Origin: an uncultured Eubacterium sp.
GTDB lineage: Bacteria > Bacillota > Clostridia > Lachnospirales > Lachnospiraceae
DNA length: 48,909 nt
Assembly (NCBI GenBank): GCA_910584875.1
Contig: CAJUDA010000025.1
Span: 1 to 48,909, forward strand
Direction: 5' to 3'
This document shows, in pieces, positions 32,933 to 41,964 of the stretch; position 1 is the first letter of the stretch; each line of letters begins with the position of its first letter. Under the pieces are notes generated by a model, which did no database searches, was not told the origin of the DNA, and saw only the letters and a list, made by a program, of their open reading frames with translations. Both the position numbers and the translations under genes were made by a program.

Positions 32933-34672
32933 ATGAAGAATGTGGTTAGAAAAAAAACGGTCGCGAAAATAGGAGTATCACTAATGGCTGTACTGGGTGT
33001 CTTTGCCATAATTGGCGGGATTTCCTTTGCCTCGGGGGAGGGGAACAAACCTTTTCTGGATGATTATATTGAATATGGCATTGTGTGTAATCATCTGAAT
33101 CAGACAGCAGATATGGAAACGAACTTTGTGGCAGGGGAGTACGCAGGGAACGGACAGCATACGGGTAATACAGTATCCGAGGATAAAGCAAATGCGGCGG
33201 GGAAGATCCGTATTGGTGAAGTCCTGCGCAGCAATGGGGAAAAAGGTGAGGCTAAGCATGTATTGCTCCGCAACAAGGATACCGTTGTTACGGTAGATCC
33301 TGAGGTGAAGGAGGAAGTAAAAGCTTTTCTCCGAAAGGTCAGGAAATATGCCGTATCGTTATTAGATGAGAAAGATGTTATTTTGCCGGATGAGGTAAGA
33401 GACCAGAATAATTATCTGATCGATGTTACAAGCGTAAATAAGAAAACAGTATACGTGGAGGCAGATAAGCTGGCTATTGCTCTGAATGAGGGACGTATCC
33501 AGAATGGTGGTCTGAAGATCAAACTTCGTGCAGAGCAGACGGTAGTTTTTAATATTAAAGAGGACAAAAAGTTTTGTATCCCAAGATATTCGGTGACTGT
33601 TACCGAGGGAAAAAAGACAAAGGATGAAATTGCACAGACAGTAATCTGGAATATGCCAAATCTGAACAATCTGGAGATTGCTTCTGATAATCTGGCGGCA
33701 ACGGTGATCGCACCACAGGCATTTGTCAGGATCCGTGTGACAGGTGAGGGCTGGCTGGTATGTGATACCGTCGTTAAAAATGATAGTGAATGGCATATGA
33801 TCTATCGTGACTTACCAGATACGAAAGTGACACCAACACCAAAAGAGACCAAAAAGCCGACGCCGAAACCGACGGTAAAACCAAAACCGACTAAGACGCC
33901 GGAACCGGAGCCGACGGATACTGTCAAGGATGATCCAAAGGATCCGGAAGAACCGACACCAACTCCGAAAGAGACGGAGAAGCCGACGTCGACGCCGACA
34001 GCAACACCAAAAGAGACAGAAAAGCCAACATCGACACCGGCAGTAACGCCAGAGGAGACGGAGAAACCGACGCCGACACCGACAGCAACACCAAAGGAAA
34101 CAGATAAGCCGACGTCAAAACCGACGGCAACGCCAGAAGAGACAGAGAAACCAACACCGGATCCGACAGAGACACCAGAACCAGTACGTACTGCTACACC
34201 GGATCCAGAAGTGACGGAAACACCAGAGCCAACGCCGACATCTTCGGCAACGGTGACTCCTGGGGAAACTCCTGACGTGACACCGGATGTGACTCCGGGA
34301 ACAACACCGCTGGATAGTGAGCCGACCCCAGATCCAGAGGCAACACCAGAGGTGACAACACCGGGAGAGGAGCCGACAGCGACACCGGACGGAAATGCTG
34401 TTGTGCCGCCGGATGGATCGCCGACACCGGCAGGAAGCAAAACGATTAAAGATGATGATCCGCCTACCACATCCCTGAGTGACCCGGGTGTGCCGAAGGC
34501 AAAGATGACACCATCACCGATCACAAAGATCAAGGACGGCGAAGTGCCGCTGGCTCCAGGAGTACCGGAGACAGGTGATGATACAAATCTGTTCGTTCCG
34601 ATTCTTGTGATGGGAGTTTCAGCGATTGCTTTGATTGTTGTTCTGGTTTTGAGAAAGAAAAAAAGTGAATAA
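32933..34672 (+). CDS. Cell-wall-anchored choice-of-anchor A-type adhesin
   Basis: The 579-residue exported protein has a signal peptide (VSLMAVLGVFAIIGGISFASG). An N-terminal domain of about 260 residues is similar in pattern to the choice-of-anchor A/pAdhesive family (ADMETNFVAGEY; IWNMPNLNNLEI; TVIAPQAFVRI). A long Thr/Pro stalk (about 300-500) follows, then a sorting signal VPETGDD, a hydrophobic TM and a KKK tail. A class of sortase that accepts VPETG would attach it to the wall; no sortase is in the window. The ATG at 32933 follows AGGAGG. The stalk contains 14-residue tandem repeats. It is likely a surface adhesin or matrix protein. Confidence 0.85.
   Translation: MKNVVRKKTVAKIGVSLMAVLGVFAIIGGISFASGEGNKPFLDDYIEYGIVCNHLNQTADMETNFVAGEYAGNGQHTGNTVSEDKANAAGKIRIGEVLRSNGEKGEAKHVLLRNKDTVVTVDPEVKEEVKAFLRKVRKYAVSLLDEKDVILPDEVRDQNNYLIDVTSVNKKTVYVEADKLAIALNEGRIQNGGLKIKLRAEQTVVFNIKEDKKFCIPRYSVTVTEGKKTKDEIAQTVIWNMPNLNNLEIASDNLAATVIAPQAFVRIRVTGEGWLVCDTVVKNDSEWHMIYRDLPDTKVTPTPKETKKPTPKPTVKPKPTKTPEPEPTDTVKDDPKDPEEPTPTPKETEKPTSTPTATPKETEKPTSTPAVTPEETEKPTPTPTATPKETDKPTSKPTATPEETEKPTPDPTETPEPVRTATPDPEVTETPEPTPTSSATVTPGETPDVTPDVTPGTTPLDSEPTPDPEATPEVTTPGEEPTATPDGNAVVPPDGSPTPAGSKTIKDDDPPTTSLSDPGVPKAKMTPSPITKIKDGEVPLAPGVPETGDDTNLFVPILVMGVSAIALIVVLVLRKKKSE
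33968..34177 (+). repeat. Five 42-bp Thr/Pro stalk repeats
   Basis: Five in-frame 42-base units encode a 14-residue consensus KETEKPTSTPTATP with variation (KETDKPTSKPTATP, EETEKPTPDPTETP). They lie in the cell-wall stalk of the adhesin. The DNA copies use different synonymous codons, so this is an older repeat than the 60-bp array in the zinc-ribbon gene. Confidence 0.88.
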
Positions 34673-34686
34673 ATAAATGGCTGATT

Positions 34687-34732
34687 AAAAAACACCGTAT
34701 AGACAGATAAACTGTTTATACGGTGTTTTTTC
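34687..34732. terminator. Bidirectional intrinsic terminator
   Basis: AAAAAACACCGTATA (34687-34701) is the exact reverse complement of TATACGGTGTTTTTT (34718-34732), separated by 16 bases. Read on either strand, the stem is followed by a T run. It lies between convergent genes and can end both the adhesin transcript and the minus-strand activase transcript. Confidence 0.95.
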
Positions 34733-34748
34733 TTATCCGATCAAGGTG

Positions 34749-37700
34749 TCAGTCAGATCCCTTTTTGGCAGTTGCCAGCATCAGTTTAATGCGGTTAAGC
34801 TGGTTCACTTCGCTGGCGCCCGGATCATAATCAATCGCTACAATATTTGCGTCAGGAAATGCTTTTCTGAGCTGTTTGATCACGCCTTTCCCCACGACAT
34901 GGTTGGGGAGGCAGCCAAACGGCTGTGTGCATACGATATTTGGTACATTGTTGTGGATCAGTTCAATCATTTCACCAGTCAGGAACCAGCCCTCTCCGGT
35001 CTGGTTGCCGGTGGATACAAAAGGCTTTGCATATTCTGCCAGTTCATAGATGGTAGGCGGGGCGTCAAACCGTTTACTTGCCTTCAGTGCTTTGCACAGG
35101 GGCTTCCGGAAATTTTCAAGAAGCCAGATGGCAGACTTACTCAGTGTCTTTCCGGTCTTGCTAAATCCAAGGTGGTCTGCTTTAAATACGCTGTCAAAGG
35201 CACTGTACATAAAGAAGTCCAGCATATCGGGACAGACTGCTTCTGCACCCTCGGCTTCAAGCAGCTCTACGATATGGTTGTTGGCTGCCGGAAGGAATTT
35301 GACCAGGATTTCTCCCACGATTCCGACCCGCGGCTTTTGGATCGATTCGTCTAGTTCGATCTCATCAAAGTCTTTAATGATCCCTGCGATATTCTTTTTC
35401 AATTCGGACTGCTTTGGATTTTTTGAGGCCTCAATACATACTTTTTTCCATTTTTCATGCAGGGCGTTTACGGAGCCGGGTACTTTTTCGTAAGGCCGGG
35501 TGCGATAAACAACACGCATAAACAGGTCTCCGTAGATCAGGGCGTGTATGGCGCCCTTAAGCAGCCGGTAGTTAATCTTAAATCCGGGGTTGGATTCGAT
35601 GCCGGCGCTCAGGGAAATAACAGGTACCTGTTCCATGCCGGCCTTTTTTAATGCCCGGCGGATAAAACCGATATAGTTTGTGGCACGGCAGCCGCCTCCG
35701 GTCTGGGTAATGATCACGGCAGTGCGGTCCAGATCATATTCTCCGGACAGCAGCGCTTTCATAAATTGTCCGACCACGAGCAGGGACGGATAACAGGCGT
35801 CGTTGTTTACATATTTGAGTCCGTATTCCAGTTCTCCCACGCCGCTCGGCAGCTGTACCATATTATAGCCGCATGCCGCCAGTGCCGGGATCAGCATATC
35901 AAAGTGGATCGGCGACATCTGGGGAGTGAGGATCGTATAGTTTTTGCGCATGTCTTCTGTAAAAATCACCCGGTGATGGGCAGAATCTGCCACATGTGGC
36001 CGGATTCCCTTGCGTGCACGGTCTTTTACCGCTGAGATCAGAGACCGGATGCGGATCCGTGCCGCTCCCAGGCTGTTTACTTCGTCAATTTTCAGTACAG
36101 TACATATTTTACCGGAATCCGTCAGGATATCATTGACCTGATCTGTCGTTACTGCATCCAGTCCGCAGCCAAAAGAGTTTAACTGGATCATATCCAGATT
36201 TTCCTGCGTGCGTACAAAGCTGGCGGCAGCATAGAGACGGGAATGATACATCCACTGGTCCATGGCGATCGTAGGACGGTCTACCGGGGTCAGGTGTGAG
36301 ATGCAGTCTTCTGACAGAACCGCAATGTCGTAGGAAGTGATGAGTTCCGGTATACCATGGTTGATCTCAGGATCAATATGATACGGTCTGCCGGCAAGTA
36401 CGATGCCCCGCTTATCATTGTCTTTCATCCACTGCAGGACTTCTTCTCCTTTGCGGCGGACATCTTCACGGGTTTTTGCCAGTTCTGCGTATGCCTTGCG
36501 GGCCGCGTTGCGGATCTCGGTTGCCGGAATGCCGTTTTCCTTACCGATATATTTTACAAGTTCATCGGACAGAATCTTCTCACTTTCAAAAGAAACAAAC
36601 GGATTCTGGTAGATGATGGAAGGATCTGAGAGTTCTTCCACATTATTTTTTATATTTTCCCCGTAAGAAGTGACGATGGGGCAGTTGAAGTGATTGCCGG
36701 CGCCGTCAAATTCTTTTCTCTCATAGGGGACACAGGGATAAAAAATATAATTGACATCATGTTTCAGCAGCCACATGATATGACCATGTGCCAGCTTTGC
36801 CGGATAACATTCTGATTCGCTGGGAATCGATTCGATGCCCAGTGAATAAATGTTACGGGACGAGACGGGAGAGAGTACCACTTCATACCCCAGTTCAGTA
36901 AAGAAAGTGAACCAGTACGGGTAATTTTCATACATATTTAATACTCTCGGAATCCCTACCCTGCCCCGGAATGCCTGGTCTGGAGTGAGCGGTTTATAAT
37001 AGTCAAAAAGCCGCTTGTTTTTGTATTCATAGAGATTTGGTATCTCTTTGTTGGTCTTTTCTTTGCCGAGCCCCCGCTCACAGCGGTTTCCCGAAATAAA
37101 CTGACGGCCGCCGGTAAAACGGTTCACAGTCAGAAGACAGTGATTGGTACAGCCTTTGCATCGCGCCATGGAACTCTCAAATTTGAGGTTGATGATATCC
37201 TCCAGGGAGAGCATGGTGGTTTCCATCCCTTCCTCAAAGTGTTCCCTGGCGATCAGGGCAGCGCCGAAAGCGCCCATGATCCCGGCGATATCCGGACGTA
37301 CCGCCTTGCAGCCGGATACCCGTTCAAAGCTCCGGAGTACAGCGTCATTGTAGAATGTTCCGCCCTGTACGACCACATTGGTACCAAGATCCCGTGGATC
37401 TGTGAGTTTGATCACTTTCAGAAGGGCATTTTTGATTACAGAGATCGCCAGTCCTGCTGATATATCTGCAACAGTGGCTCCTTCTTTTTGCGCCTGTTTT
37501 ACTTTGGAATTCATGAATACCGTACAGCGGGATCCAAGATCAATGGGGTTTTCGGCAAAAAGAGCCAGTCTGGCAAAATCTTTTACTTCGTAGTTCAGGG
37601 AACGGGCAAAGGTCTCGATAAAGGAGCCGCAGCCGGAGGAACAGGCTTCGTTCAGCTGAACACTGTCTACAGAATTGTTCTTTATCTTGATACATTTCAT

Positions 37701-38999
37701 ATCCTGGCCGCCAATATCCAGGATGCAGTCAACATCTGGTTCAAAAAAGGAAGCGGCGTAATAGTGGGAAACGGTCTCTACTTCGCCCTCGTCCAGCATC
37801 AGGGCGGACTGGATCAGTGCTTCGCCGTACCCGGTGGAGCATGAGCGGACGATGGCAGCGCTGTCCGGCAGAAGCTGATAGATCTCTTTTACTGCTTTGA
37901 TCGTCGTCTTTAACGGACTTCCATTATTGTTGTCATAGAAAGAATATAACAGCGAACCGTCTTCGCCTACCAGCGCCACTTTCGTGGTGGTGGAACCGGC
38001 GTCGATGCCGAGGAAGACATTACCCTCATAGGATGCCAGGTCGCCTTTTTTCACCATATGTTTATTGTGGGATGCCAGAAAAGCATCGTAGTCCCGCTGG
38101 TCTTTAAAAAGTGGTTCCATTCTGGTGACTTCAAATTCCATTTTGATCTCACCAGATAATCGGTCGAGAAGAGCTTTTAACGTCGTGGCTCCTTCGGTAC
38201 ACCGGGTTTTTTCATCAGGCAGGGACGGGTCGCAGGCAGAATTCATCGCTGCCCCGCTGGCGGCAAAGAGATGGGAATTCTCTGGTGCGATGATAGCGTC
38301 CCCCTCCAGCTTCAGTGTGCGGATAAATGCCTCTTTCAGTTCCGTCAGGAAATGAAGCGGACCGCCTAAAAAGGCCACATTGCCACGGATCGGTTTGCCA
38401 CAGGCAAGCCCGCTGATCGTCTGGTTTACAACAGCCTGGAATATAGAAGCAGCAAGGTCTGGTTTGGAAGCCCCTTCATTGATCAGAGGCTGGATATCGC
38501 TCTTGGCAAATACGCCGCAGCGTGCAGCAATGGGGTAGATTGCCTCATAATCTCTGGCGTATTCATTCAGGCCGGCAGCATCTGTCTTGAGCAGCGTCGC
38601 CATCTGGTCGATAAAAGAACCGGTACCGCCGGCACAGATCCCATTCATGCGCTGTTCAATTCCATCGGTAAAATATATGATTTTTGCATCTTCGCCGCCG
38701 AGTTCAATGGCGACGTCCGTATGCGGAGCATAGTCTTTTAAGGAAGTGGCAACACTGACTACTTCCTGAACGAAAGGGATATCCAGATGCCTGGAGATCG
38801 TAAGCCCGCCGGATCCCGTGATCATGGGAGCGATCTCACAGTCACCCAGTTTTTCATATGCCTGTTCTATGATTTTGCGTAATGTTTCCTGAATATTGGC
38901 AAAATGTCTTTCGTAAGCCGAAAATATAATCCGGTTCTCCTTGTCCAGAAACGCAACTTTGACAGTGGTGGAACCAATATCGATACCTACTCTGTTCAT
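34749..38999 (-). CDS. 2-Hydroxyacyl-CoA dehydratase activase-like fusion protein
   Basis: This 1416-residue protein carries two ASKHA-type ATPase domains of the BadF/BadG/BcrA/BcrD (HgdC) family: domain 1 (about 1-260, GIDIGSTTVKVAF, CAGGTGSF) and domain 2 (about 330-590, GIDAGSTTTKVAL, CSSGCGSF, SRCTVFMNSK). A Cys cluster follows (CKGCTNHC... NRCERG, about 615-650), then a DUF2229-type domain (from about 680) and a C-terminal region related to dehydratase subunits (GRPYHIDPE near 866). HgdC proteins use ATP to push an electron from a [4Fe-4S] cluster to a dehydratase; the retained Cys suggest clusters here. The substrate is unknown. The ATG at 38999 follows GGAGGAAT. It is the only minus-strand gene. 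Confidence 0.88.
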   Translation of the reverse strand: MNRVGIDIGSTTVKVAFLDKENRIIFSAYERHFANIQETLRKIIEQAYEKLGDCEIAPMITGSGGLTISRHLDIPFVQEVVSVATSLKDYAPHTDVAIELGGEDAKIIYFTDGIEQRMNGICAGGTGSFIDQMATLLKTDAAGLNEYARDYEAIYPIAARCGVFAKSDIQPLINEGASKPDLAASIFQAVVNQTISGLACGKPIRGNVAFLGGPLHFLTELKEAFIRTLKLEGDAIIAPENSHLFAASGAAMNSACDPSLPDEKTRCTEGATTLKALLDRLSGEIKMEFEVTRMEPLFKDQRDYDAFLASHNKHMVKKGDLASYEGNVFLGIDAGSTTTKVALVGEDGSLLYSFYDNNNGSPLKTTIKAVKEIYQLLPDSAAIVRSCSTGYGEALIQSALMLDEGEVETVSHYYAASFFEPDVDCILDIGGQDMKCIKIKNNSVDSVQLNEACSSGCGSFIETFARSLNYEVKDFARLALFAENPIDLGSRCTVFMNSKVKQAQKEGATVADISAGLAISVIKNALLKVIKLTDPRDLGTNVVVQGGTFYNDAVLRSFERVSGCKAVRPDIAGIMGAFGAALIAREHFEEGMETTMLSLEDIINLKFESSMARCKGCTNHCLLTVNRFTGGRQFISGNRCERGLGKEKTNKEIPNLYEYKNKRLFDYYKPLTPDQAFRGRVGIPRVLNMYENYPYWFTFFTELGYEVVLSPVSSRNIYSLGIESIPSESECYPAKLAHGHIMWLLKHDVNYIFYPCVPYERKEFDGAGNHFNCPIVTSYGENIKNNVEELSDPSIIYQNPFVSFESEKILSDELVKYIGKENGIPATEIRNAARKAYAELAKTREDVRRKGEEVLQWMKDNDKRGIVLAGRPYHIDPEINHGIPELITSYDIAVLSEDCISHLTPVDRPTIAMDQWMYHSRLYAAASFVRTQENLDMIQLNSFGCGLDAVTTDQVNDILTDSGKICTVLKIDEVNSLGAARIRIRSLISAVKDRARKGIRPHVADSAHHRVIFTEDMRKNYTILTPQMSPIHFDMLIPALAACGYNMVQLPSGVGELEYGLKYVNNDACYPSLLVVGQFMKALLSGEYDLDRTAVIITQTGGGCRATNYIGFIRRALKKAGMEQVPVISLSAGIESNPGFKINYRLLKGAIHALIYGDLFMRVVYRTRPYEKVPGSVNALHEKWKKVCIEASKNPKQSELKKNIAGIIKDFDEIELDESIQKPRVGIVGEILVKFLPAANNHIVELLEAEGAEAVCPDMLDFFMYSAFDSVFKADHLGFSKTGKTLSKSAIWLLENFRKPLCKALKASKRFDAPPTIYELAEYAKPFVSTGNQTGEGWFLTGEMIELIHNNVPNIVCTQPFGCLPNHVVGKGVIKQLRKAFPDANIVAIDYDPGASEVNQLNRIKLMLATAKKGSD

Positions 39000-39363
39000 A
39001 TTATTCCTCCATTCCGAAGCGCAGCGAAGGAAGCACGAGCAAAAATCAGCAGGGCTGTTTTTGCTCTGTGCATAACTACTGTTTGTGGCGCTTCGGTACA
39101 AACAGTAGTGTGACAAACAAACTATCAAGTTTGTTTTTCACACTAACCTCCTTGTCTTTGTCATGCTTCTACTTATATAAATATTATTTTTTCAAAAATG
39201 TAGAATCTGAGGATTAGTCACATGACATTATACGACAAAATACATACTTTTGCAACAGAATCAGGCAGGGATTCGTTTCCAGACCCGTGAACATTTTGTG
39301 TTTTTATGAATAGGATGATAGGGAAAAGACTGTAATAGTGTATACTTCGGAAGGAAGGTATCT
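39000..39363. other. Divergent intergenic region with structured leader
   Basis: This 364-base gap lies between the minus-strand activase gene and the plus-strand LysM gene. Bases 39014-39145 hold three hairpins and a long-range pairing, described separately. 39146-39300 is AT-rich; no convincing minus-strand promoter was found there (candidate -10 TATAAG near 39177-39172 lacks a good -35). For the LysM gene, TATACT (39341-39346) is a possible -10 without a clear -35. No further gene is seen. Confidence 0.7.
39014..39145 (-). ncRNA. Structured 5' leader with pseudoknot-like pairing
   Basis: Reading the minus transcript 5' to 3': hairpin A (39145-39106) has two perfect arms of 8 and 9 pairs split by one C/T mismatch, with loop ATCA. 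Hairpin B (39109-39075) has a perfect 12-bp stem and an 11-base loop. Hairpin C (39071-39033) has 17 pairs with two single-base bulges and a three-base loop. The loop of B (39088-39096, GCGCTTCGG on the plus strand) is exactly complementary to 39014-39022 (CCGAAGCGC), which lies three bases before the ribosome site of the activase gene. A and B share four bases and so compete. This is RNA regulator-like; identity with a known class is not claimed. Confidence 0.6.
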
Positions 39364-39963
39364 ATGAATCGAAGATTTTGTAACGGCATGGTACATGTGA
39401 TAAAGGAAGGAGAAAATCTTTATCAGCTGAGCAGGGCCTACCGGGTTCCTCTTGCACTGATCCTTCGTGCAAATCCATATGTTGACGTATATAATCTGCA
39501 GGTCGGGCAGGAGATCTGTATCCCTGTGGCAAAACCATTCGGCGGTATGATGAGACCGCCTATGGGAAGACCGAGAAGACCGCAGGAGGCAGCGCCGCAA
39601 AATGGAATGATGCCGCCGGAGGAAACTGTCAGGGACAGGGAAGAGCAGATGGAAGAGGAAAGGGAACGGCTGGAAGAAGAGAGAGAGCGGATGGAAGAAG
39701 AGAGGGAACGTCTGGAGGAAGAAAGAGAACGGAGAGAAGAAGCAGAACGTGAGAGGGAAGAGGAGCGCAGAGAGGCACGGGAGAGGCTGGCACAGGCAGA
39801 GGAAGTGGAAGAGAAGGCAGTCTGTGTTTCGGATGGCACGAAGAGTTTCGGAGCCATATTGAGAGAGAATGGGATCACGATGGAAGAGTTCTTTGCAGCA
39901 AATGATCCCGAGCAGGTTATTATTGCTGCTGATGTGACGTATGAGCTGCCAAAGAAGGTTTGA
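39364..39963 (+). CDS. LysM protein with Glu/Arg coiled coil
   Basis: The 199-residue protein has an N-terminal LysM domain (about 10-55, HVIKEGENLYQLSRAYRVP to LQVGQEICIPV), which binds N-acetylglucosamine polymers. A Pro/Met/Arg-rich hinge and a long single helix of Glu/Arg repeats (about 95-145, EEERERLEEERER pattern) follow, and a C-terminal segment (SFGAILRENGITMEEFFAAN) looks like a second, diverged LysM. No signal peptide is visible, so it may act inside the cell or on the forespore, like spore-coat LysM proteins; that is inference. The ATG follows GGAAGGA. Confidence 0.82.
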   Translation: MNRRFCNGMVHVIKEGENLYQLSRAYRVPLALILRANPYVDVYNLQVGQEICIPVAKPFGGMMRPPMGRPRRPQEAAPQNGMMPPEETVRDREEQMEEERERLEEERERMEEERERLEEERERREEAEREREEERREARERLAQAEEVEEKAVCVSDGTKSFGAILRENGITMEEFFAANDPEQVIIAADVTYELPKKV

Positions 39964-40072
39964 CAAAGACTATACAAACCTTTATAATGAAGGGGATCAG
40001 GCGGCACGGCGGTATTTTATAAAGATACTGCCGTGCAGAAACGATCTCCGGGGAAAGGAAGGAGTGTGCATT

Positions 40073-40999
40073 ATGATTTCGGTATACAAGACGATAGAGG
40101 ACGAGCTGGTACTGATGGATAAGATAGAGGAAGGCTGCTGGGTATCTGTCACCAGACCGACCAGTGAGGAACTGCTGAGACTGCAGGAAGAGACCGGGAT
40201 TGATATTGATGATCTGCGTGCACCTCTGGATGATGAAGAGCGTTCCCGTGTGGAGATCGAGGACCAGTACAATATGATTCTGGTGGACATCCCTTCGCTG
40301 GACGAAAAGGATCGTTATGTCACGATCCCGCTTGGTATCTTTATGACAAAAGAACAGATCGTGACCGTCTGTCTGGAAGAATCTCCGGTGCTGAAGGCAT
40401 TTGAGAATAAGCGTGTGAGGGAATTCTATACGTTTAAGAAGACAAGGTTTGTGTTCCAGATCCTGTACCGGAATGCAACCTCTTATCTTCGTTATCTGCG
40501 CATTATAGACCGCAAAAGTGAAAAAATCGAAGAAAAACTGCATATCTCACAGAAAAACAGCGAGCTGATCGAACTGTTGGAACTGGAGAAGAGTCTGGTC
40601 TATTTTACAACGTCCCTCCGCTCCAACGAAGTGGTGCTGGAGAAGCTGCTGCGGACAGAAAAGGTGCGCAAGTATCCAGAGGATGAGGATCTTCTGGAGG
40701 ACGTCATCATCGAGAATAAGCAGGCGATCGAGATGGCAAATATATACAGCGGCATCCTGAGCGGGACGATGGACGCGTTTGCCTCTGTTATCTCCAACAA
40801 TCTGAATATCGTTATGAAGTTTCTGGCTACGGTGACGATCGTGCTGTCGATCCCGACAATGATCGCCAGTTTCTTCGGCATGAATTTTGATAACATACCG
40901 TTGGGACATGCTCCCTACGGGTTCTATACAATTATTATACTGACACTTGTCGTATCGCTGGTAGTGGCATTTTTCTTTCGCAAGAAAGATCTGTTCTGA
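40073..40999 (+). CDS. corA: CorA-family magnesium/divalent cation transporter
   Basis: This is a pentameric channel-type Mg2+ transporter. The 308-residue protein has a cytoplasmic alpha/beta funnel domain (about 1-190), a long stalk helix, TM1 (about 247-270) ending in the signature GMN in SFFGMNFDN, and TM2 (about 282-302) with a basic RKKDLF C terminus. Length and order are standard. The ATG at 40073 follows AAGGAAGGAG; the frame is open 44 codons upstream, but that part overlaps the LysM gene and is not conserved in style. It may also carry cobalt or nickel. Confidence 0.93.
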   Translation: MISVYKTIEDELVLMDKIEEGCWVSVTRPTSEELLRLQEETGIDIDDLRAPLDDEERSRVEIEDQYNMILVDIPSLDEKDRYVTIPLGIFMTKEQIVTVCLEESPVLKAFENKRVREFYTFKKTRFVFQILYRNATSYLRYLRIIDRKSEKIEEKLHISQKNSELIELLELEKSLVYFTTSLRSNEVVLEKLLRTEKVRKYPEDEDLLEDVIIENKQAIEMANIYSGILSGTMDAFASVISNNLNIVMKFLATVTIVLSIPTMIASFFGMNFDNIPLGHAPYGFYTIIILTLVVSLVVAFFFRKKDLF

Positions 41000-41038
41000 T
41001 ACGGCAGGCTGTACATTACTTCAAAAATAGGAGGGTAT

Positions 41039-41938
41039 ATGAATTTTATTGACCGGCTGGAAAAAAGATTTCCGAGATTCGGGATTCCGGATCTGATGCG
41101 TTATGTGATCATTGTAAATGCGATAGGATTTGTATTGAATATGCTGGCGCCGAATCTATATTACCGATATCTTGCACTGGATATGTATGAGGTTCTGCAT
41201 GGTCAGGTGTGGCGTCTTGTAACGTTTGTTTTATATCCGTCTGGATTTGGCGTCGGCTCTGCTTCTTTTATGACGGTTTTTCTGTTTGCACTCTGGATGT
41301 ATGTCTATTACAGCATCGGTACTTCGCTGGAACGGATCTGGGGGACATTCCGTTTTACCCTCTTTTATTTTGGGGGGATTCTTTTTGTGATCCTGGTGAC
41401 GTTAGCTGCCTATCTCATTATGCTTGGGGCAATGCCAGGTATTCTGCCACAGGAGCTGGGAATGGTACTGGAACTGGGAGTGACGCTGGAACACCTTAAT
41501 GATTCATTGTTTCTTGCCTTTGCCCTGATGTTTCCCAATGCGCAGTTTCTGATCTATTTTGTCGTACCAGTGAAAGCGAAATGGCTTGCTGTCGTATGGC
41601 TTGTGCTGGATGGCTATTATGTTGTCCAGGGAATCATGAACGGGAACTATTTTACGGTTGTGATGGTGCTGGGAGCGCTGCTCAATGTGGCGCTGTTCCT
41701 GATCTTTGCAAGGGGTAAGCCGGGTGTACAGGGAGCATACCGTCAGAAGAAACGGAGAGTGCAGTATAAGAAGAAGGTGCAGGATGCTGCGCCGGGAGGC
41801 ACGATCCACCGATGTGCCATCTGCGGGCGGACAGAGAAGGATGCACCGGATCTGGAATTCCGCTATTGTTCCAAATGTGAAGGAAATTATGAATACTGTT
41901 CGGATCATTTGTTTACCCATGAACATGTTCACCATTAA
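41039..41938 (+). CDS. Rhomboid-like membrane protein with zinc-binding tail
   Basis: The 299-residue protein has about six TM segments in a rhomboid-like layout (FALMFPNAQFLIYFVVPVKA is typical of this branch). The rhomboid catalytic GxSG serine and partner His are not evident, so it is probably an inactive rhomboid-like protein. The C-terminal 45 residues hold a Cys/His cluster (CAICG, YCSKCEG, CSDH, HEHVHH) that would bind zinc. The ATG follows AGGAGGG. It precedes the glycosyltransferase by 27 bases. Its job may be to bind or hold membrane proteins. Confidence 0.8.
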   Translation: MNFIDRLEKRFPRFGIPDLMRYVIIVNAIGFVLNMLAPNLYYRYLALDMYEVLHGQVWRLVTFVLYPSGFGVGSASFMTVFLFALWMYVYYSIGTSLERIWGTFRFTLFYFGGILFVILVTLAAYLIMLGAMPGILPQELGMVLELGVTLEHLNDSLFLAFALMFPNAQFLIYFVVPVKAKWLAVVWLVLDGYYVVQGIMNGNYFTVVMVLGALLNVALFLIFARGKPGVQGAYRQKKRRVQYKKKVQDAAPGGTIHRCAICGRTEKDAPDLEFRYCSKCEGNYEYCSDHLFTHEHVHH

Positions 41939-41964
41939 AAAATAGGAAAGGGAATGAGACTGGC

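Noticed and set aside
33968..34177. Regular 42-bp repeats as a CRISPR array
   Set aside because: The units are contiguous, in frame and code for a Thr/Pro stalk; there are no spacers or cas genes.
33802..34695. 297-residue minus-strand frame rich in Val, Gly and Ser
   Set aside because: It is the mirror of the Thr/Pro repeats of the adhesin and covers the terminator; it has no ribosome site.
39941..40072. 44-codon N-terminal extension of CorA
   Set aside because: It overlaps the LysM gene end, and a much better ribosome site precedes the ATG at 40073.
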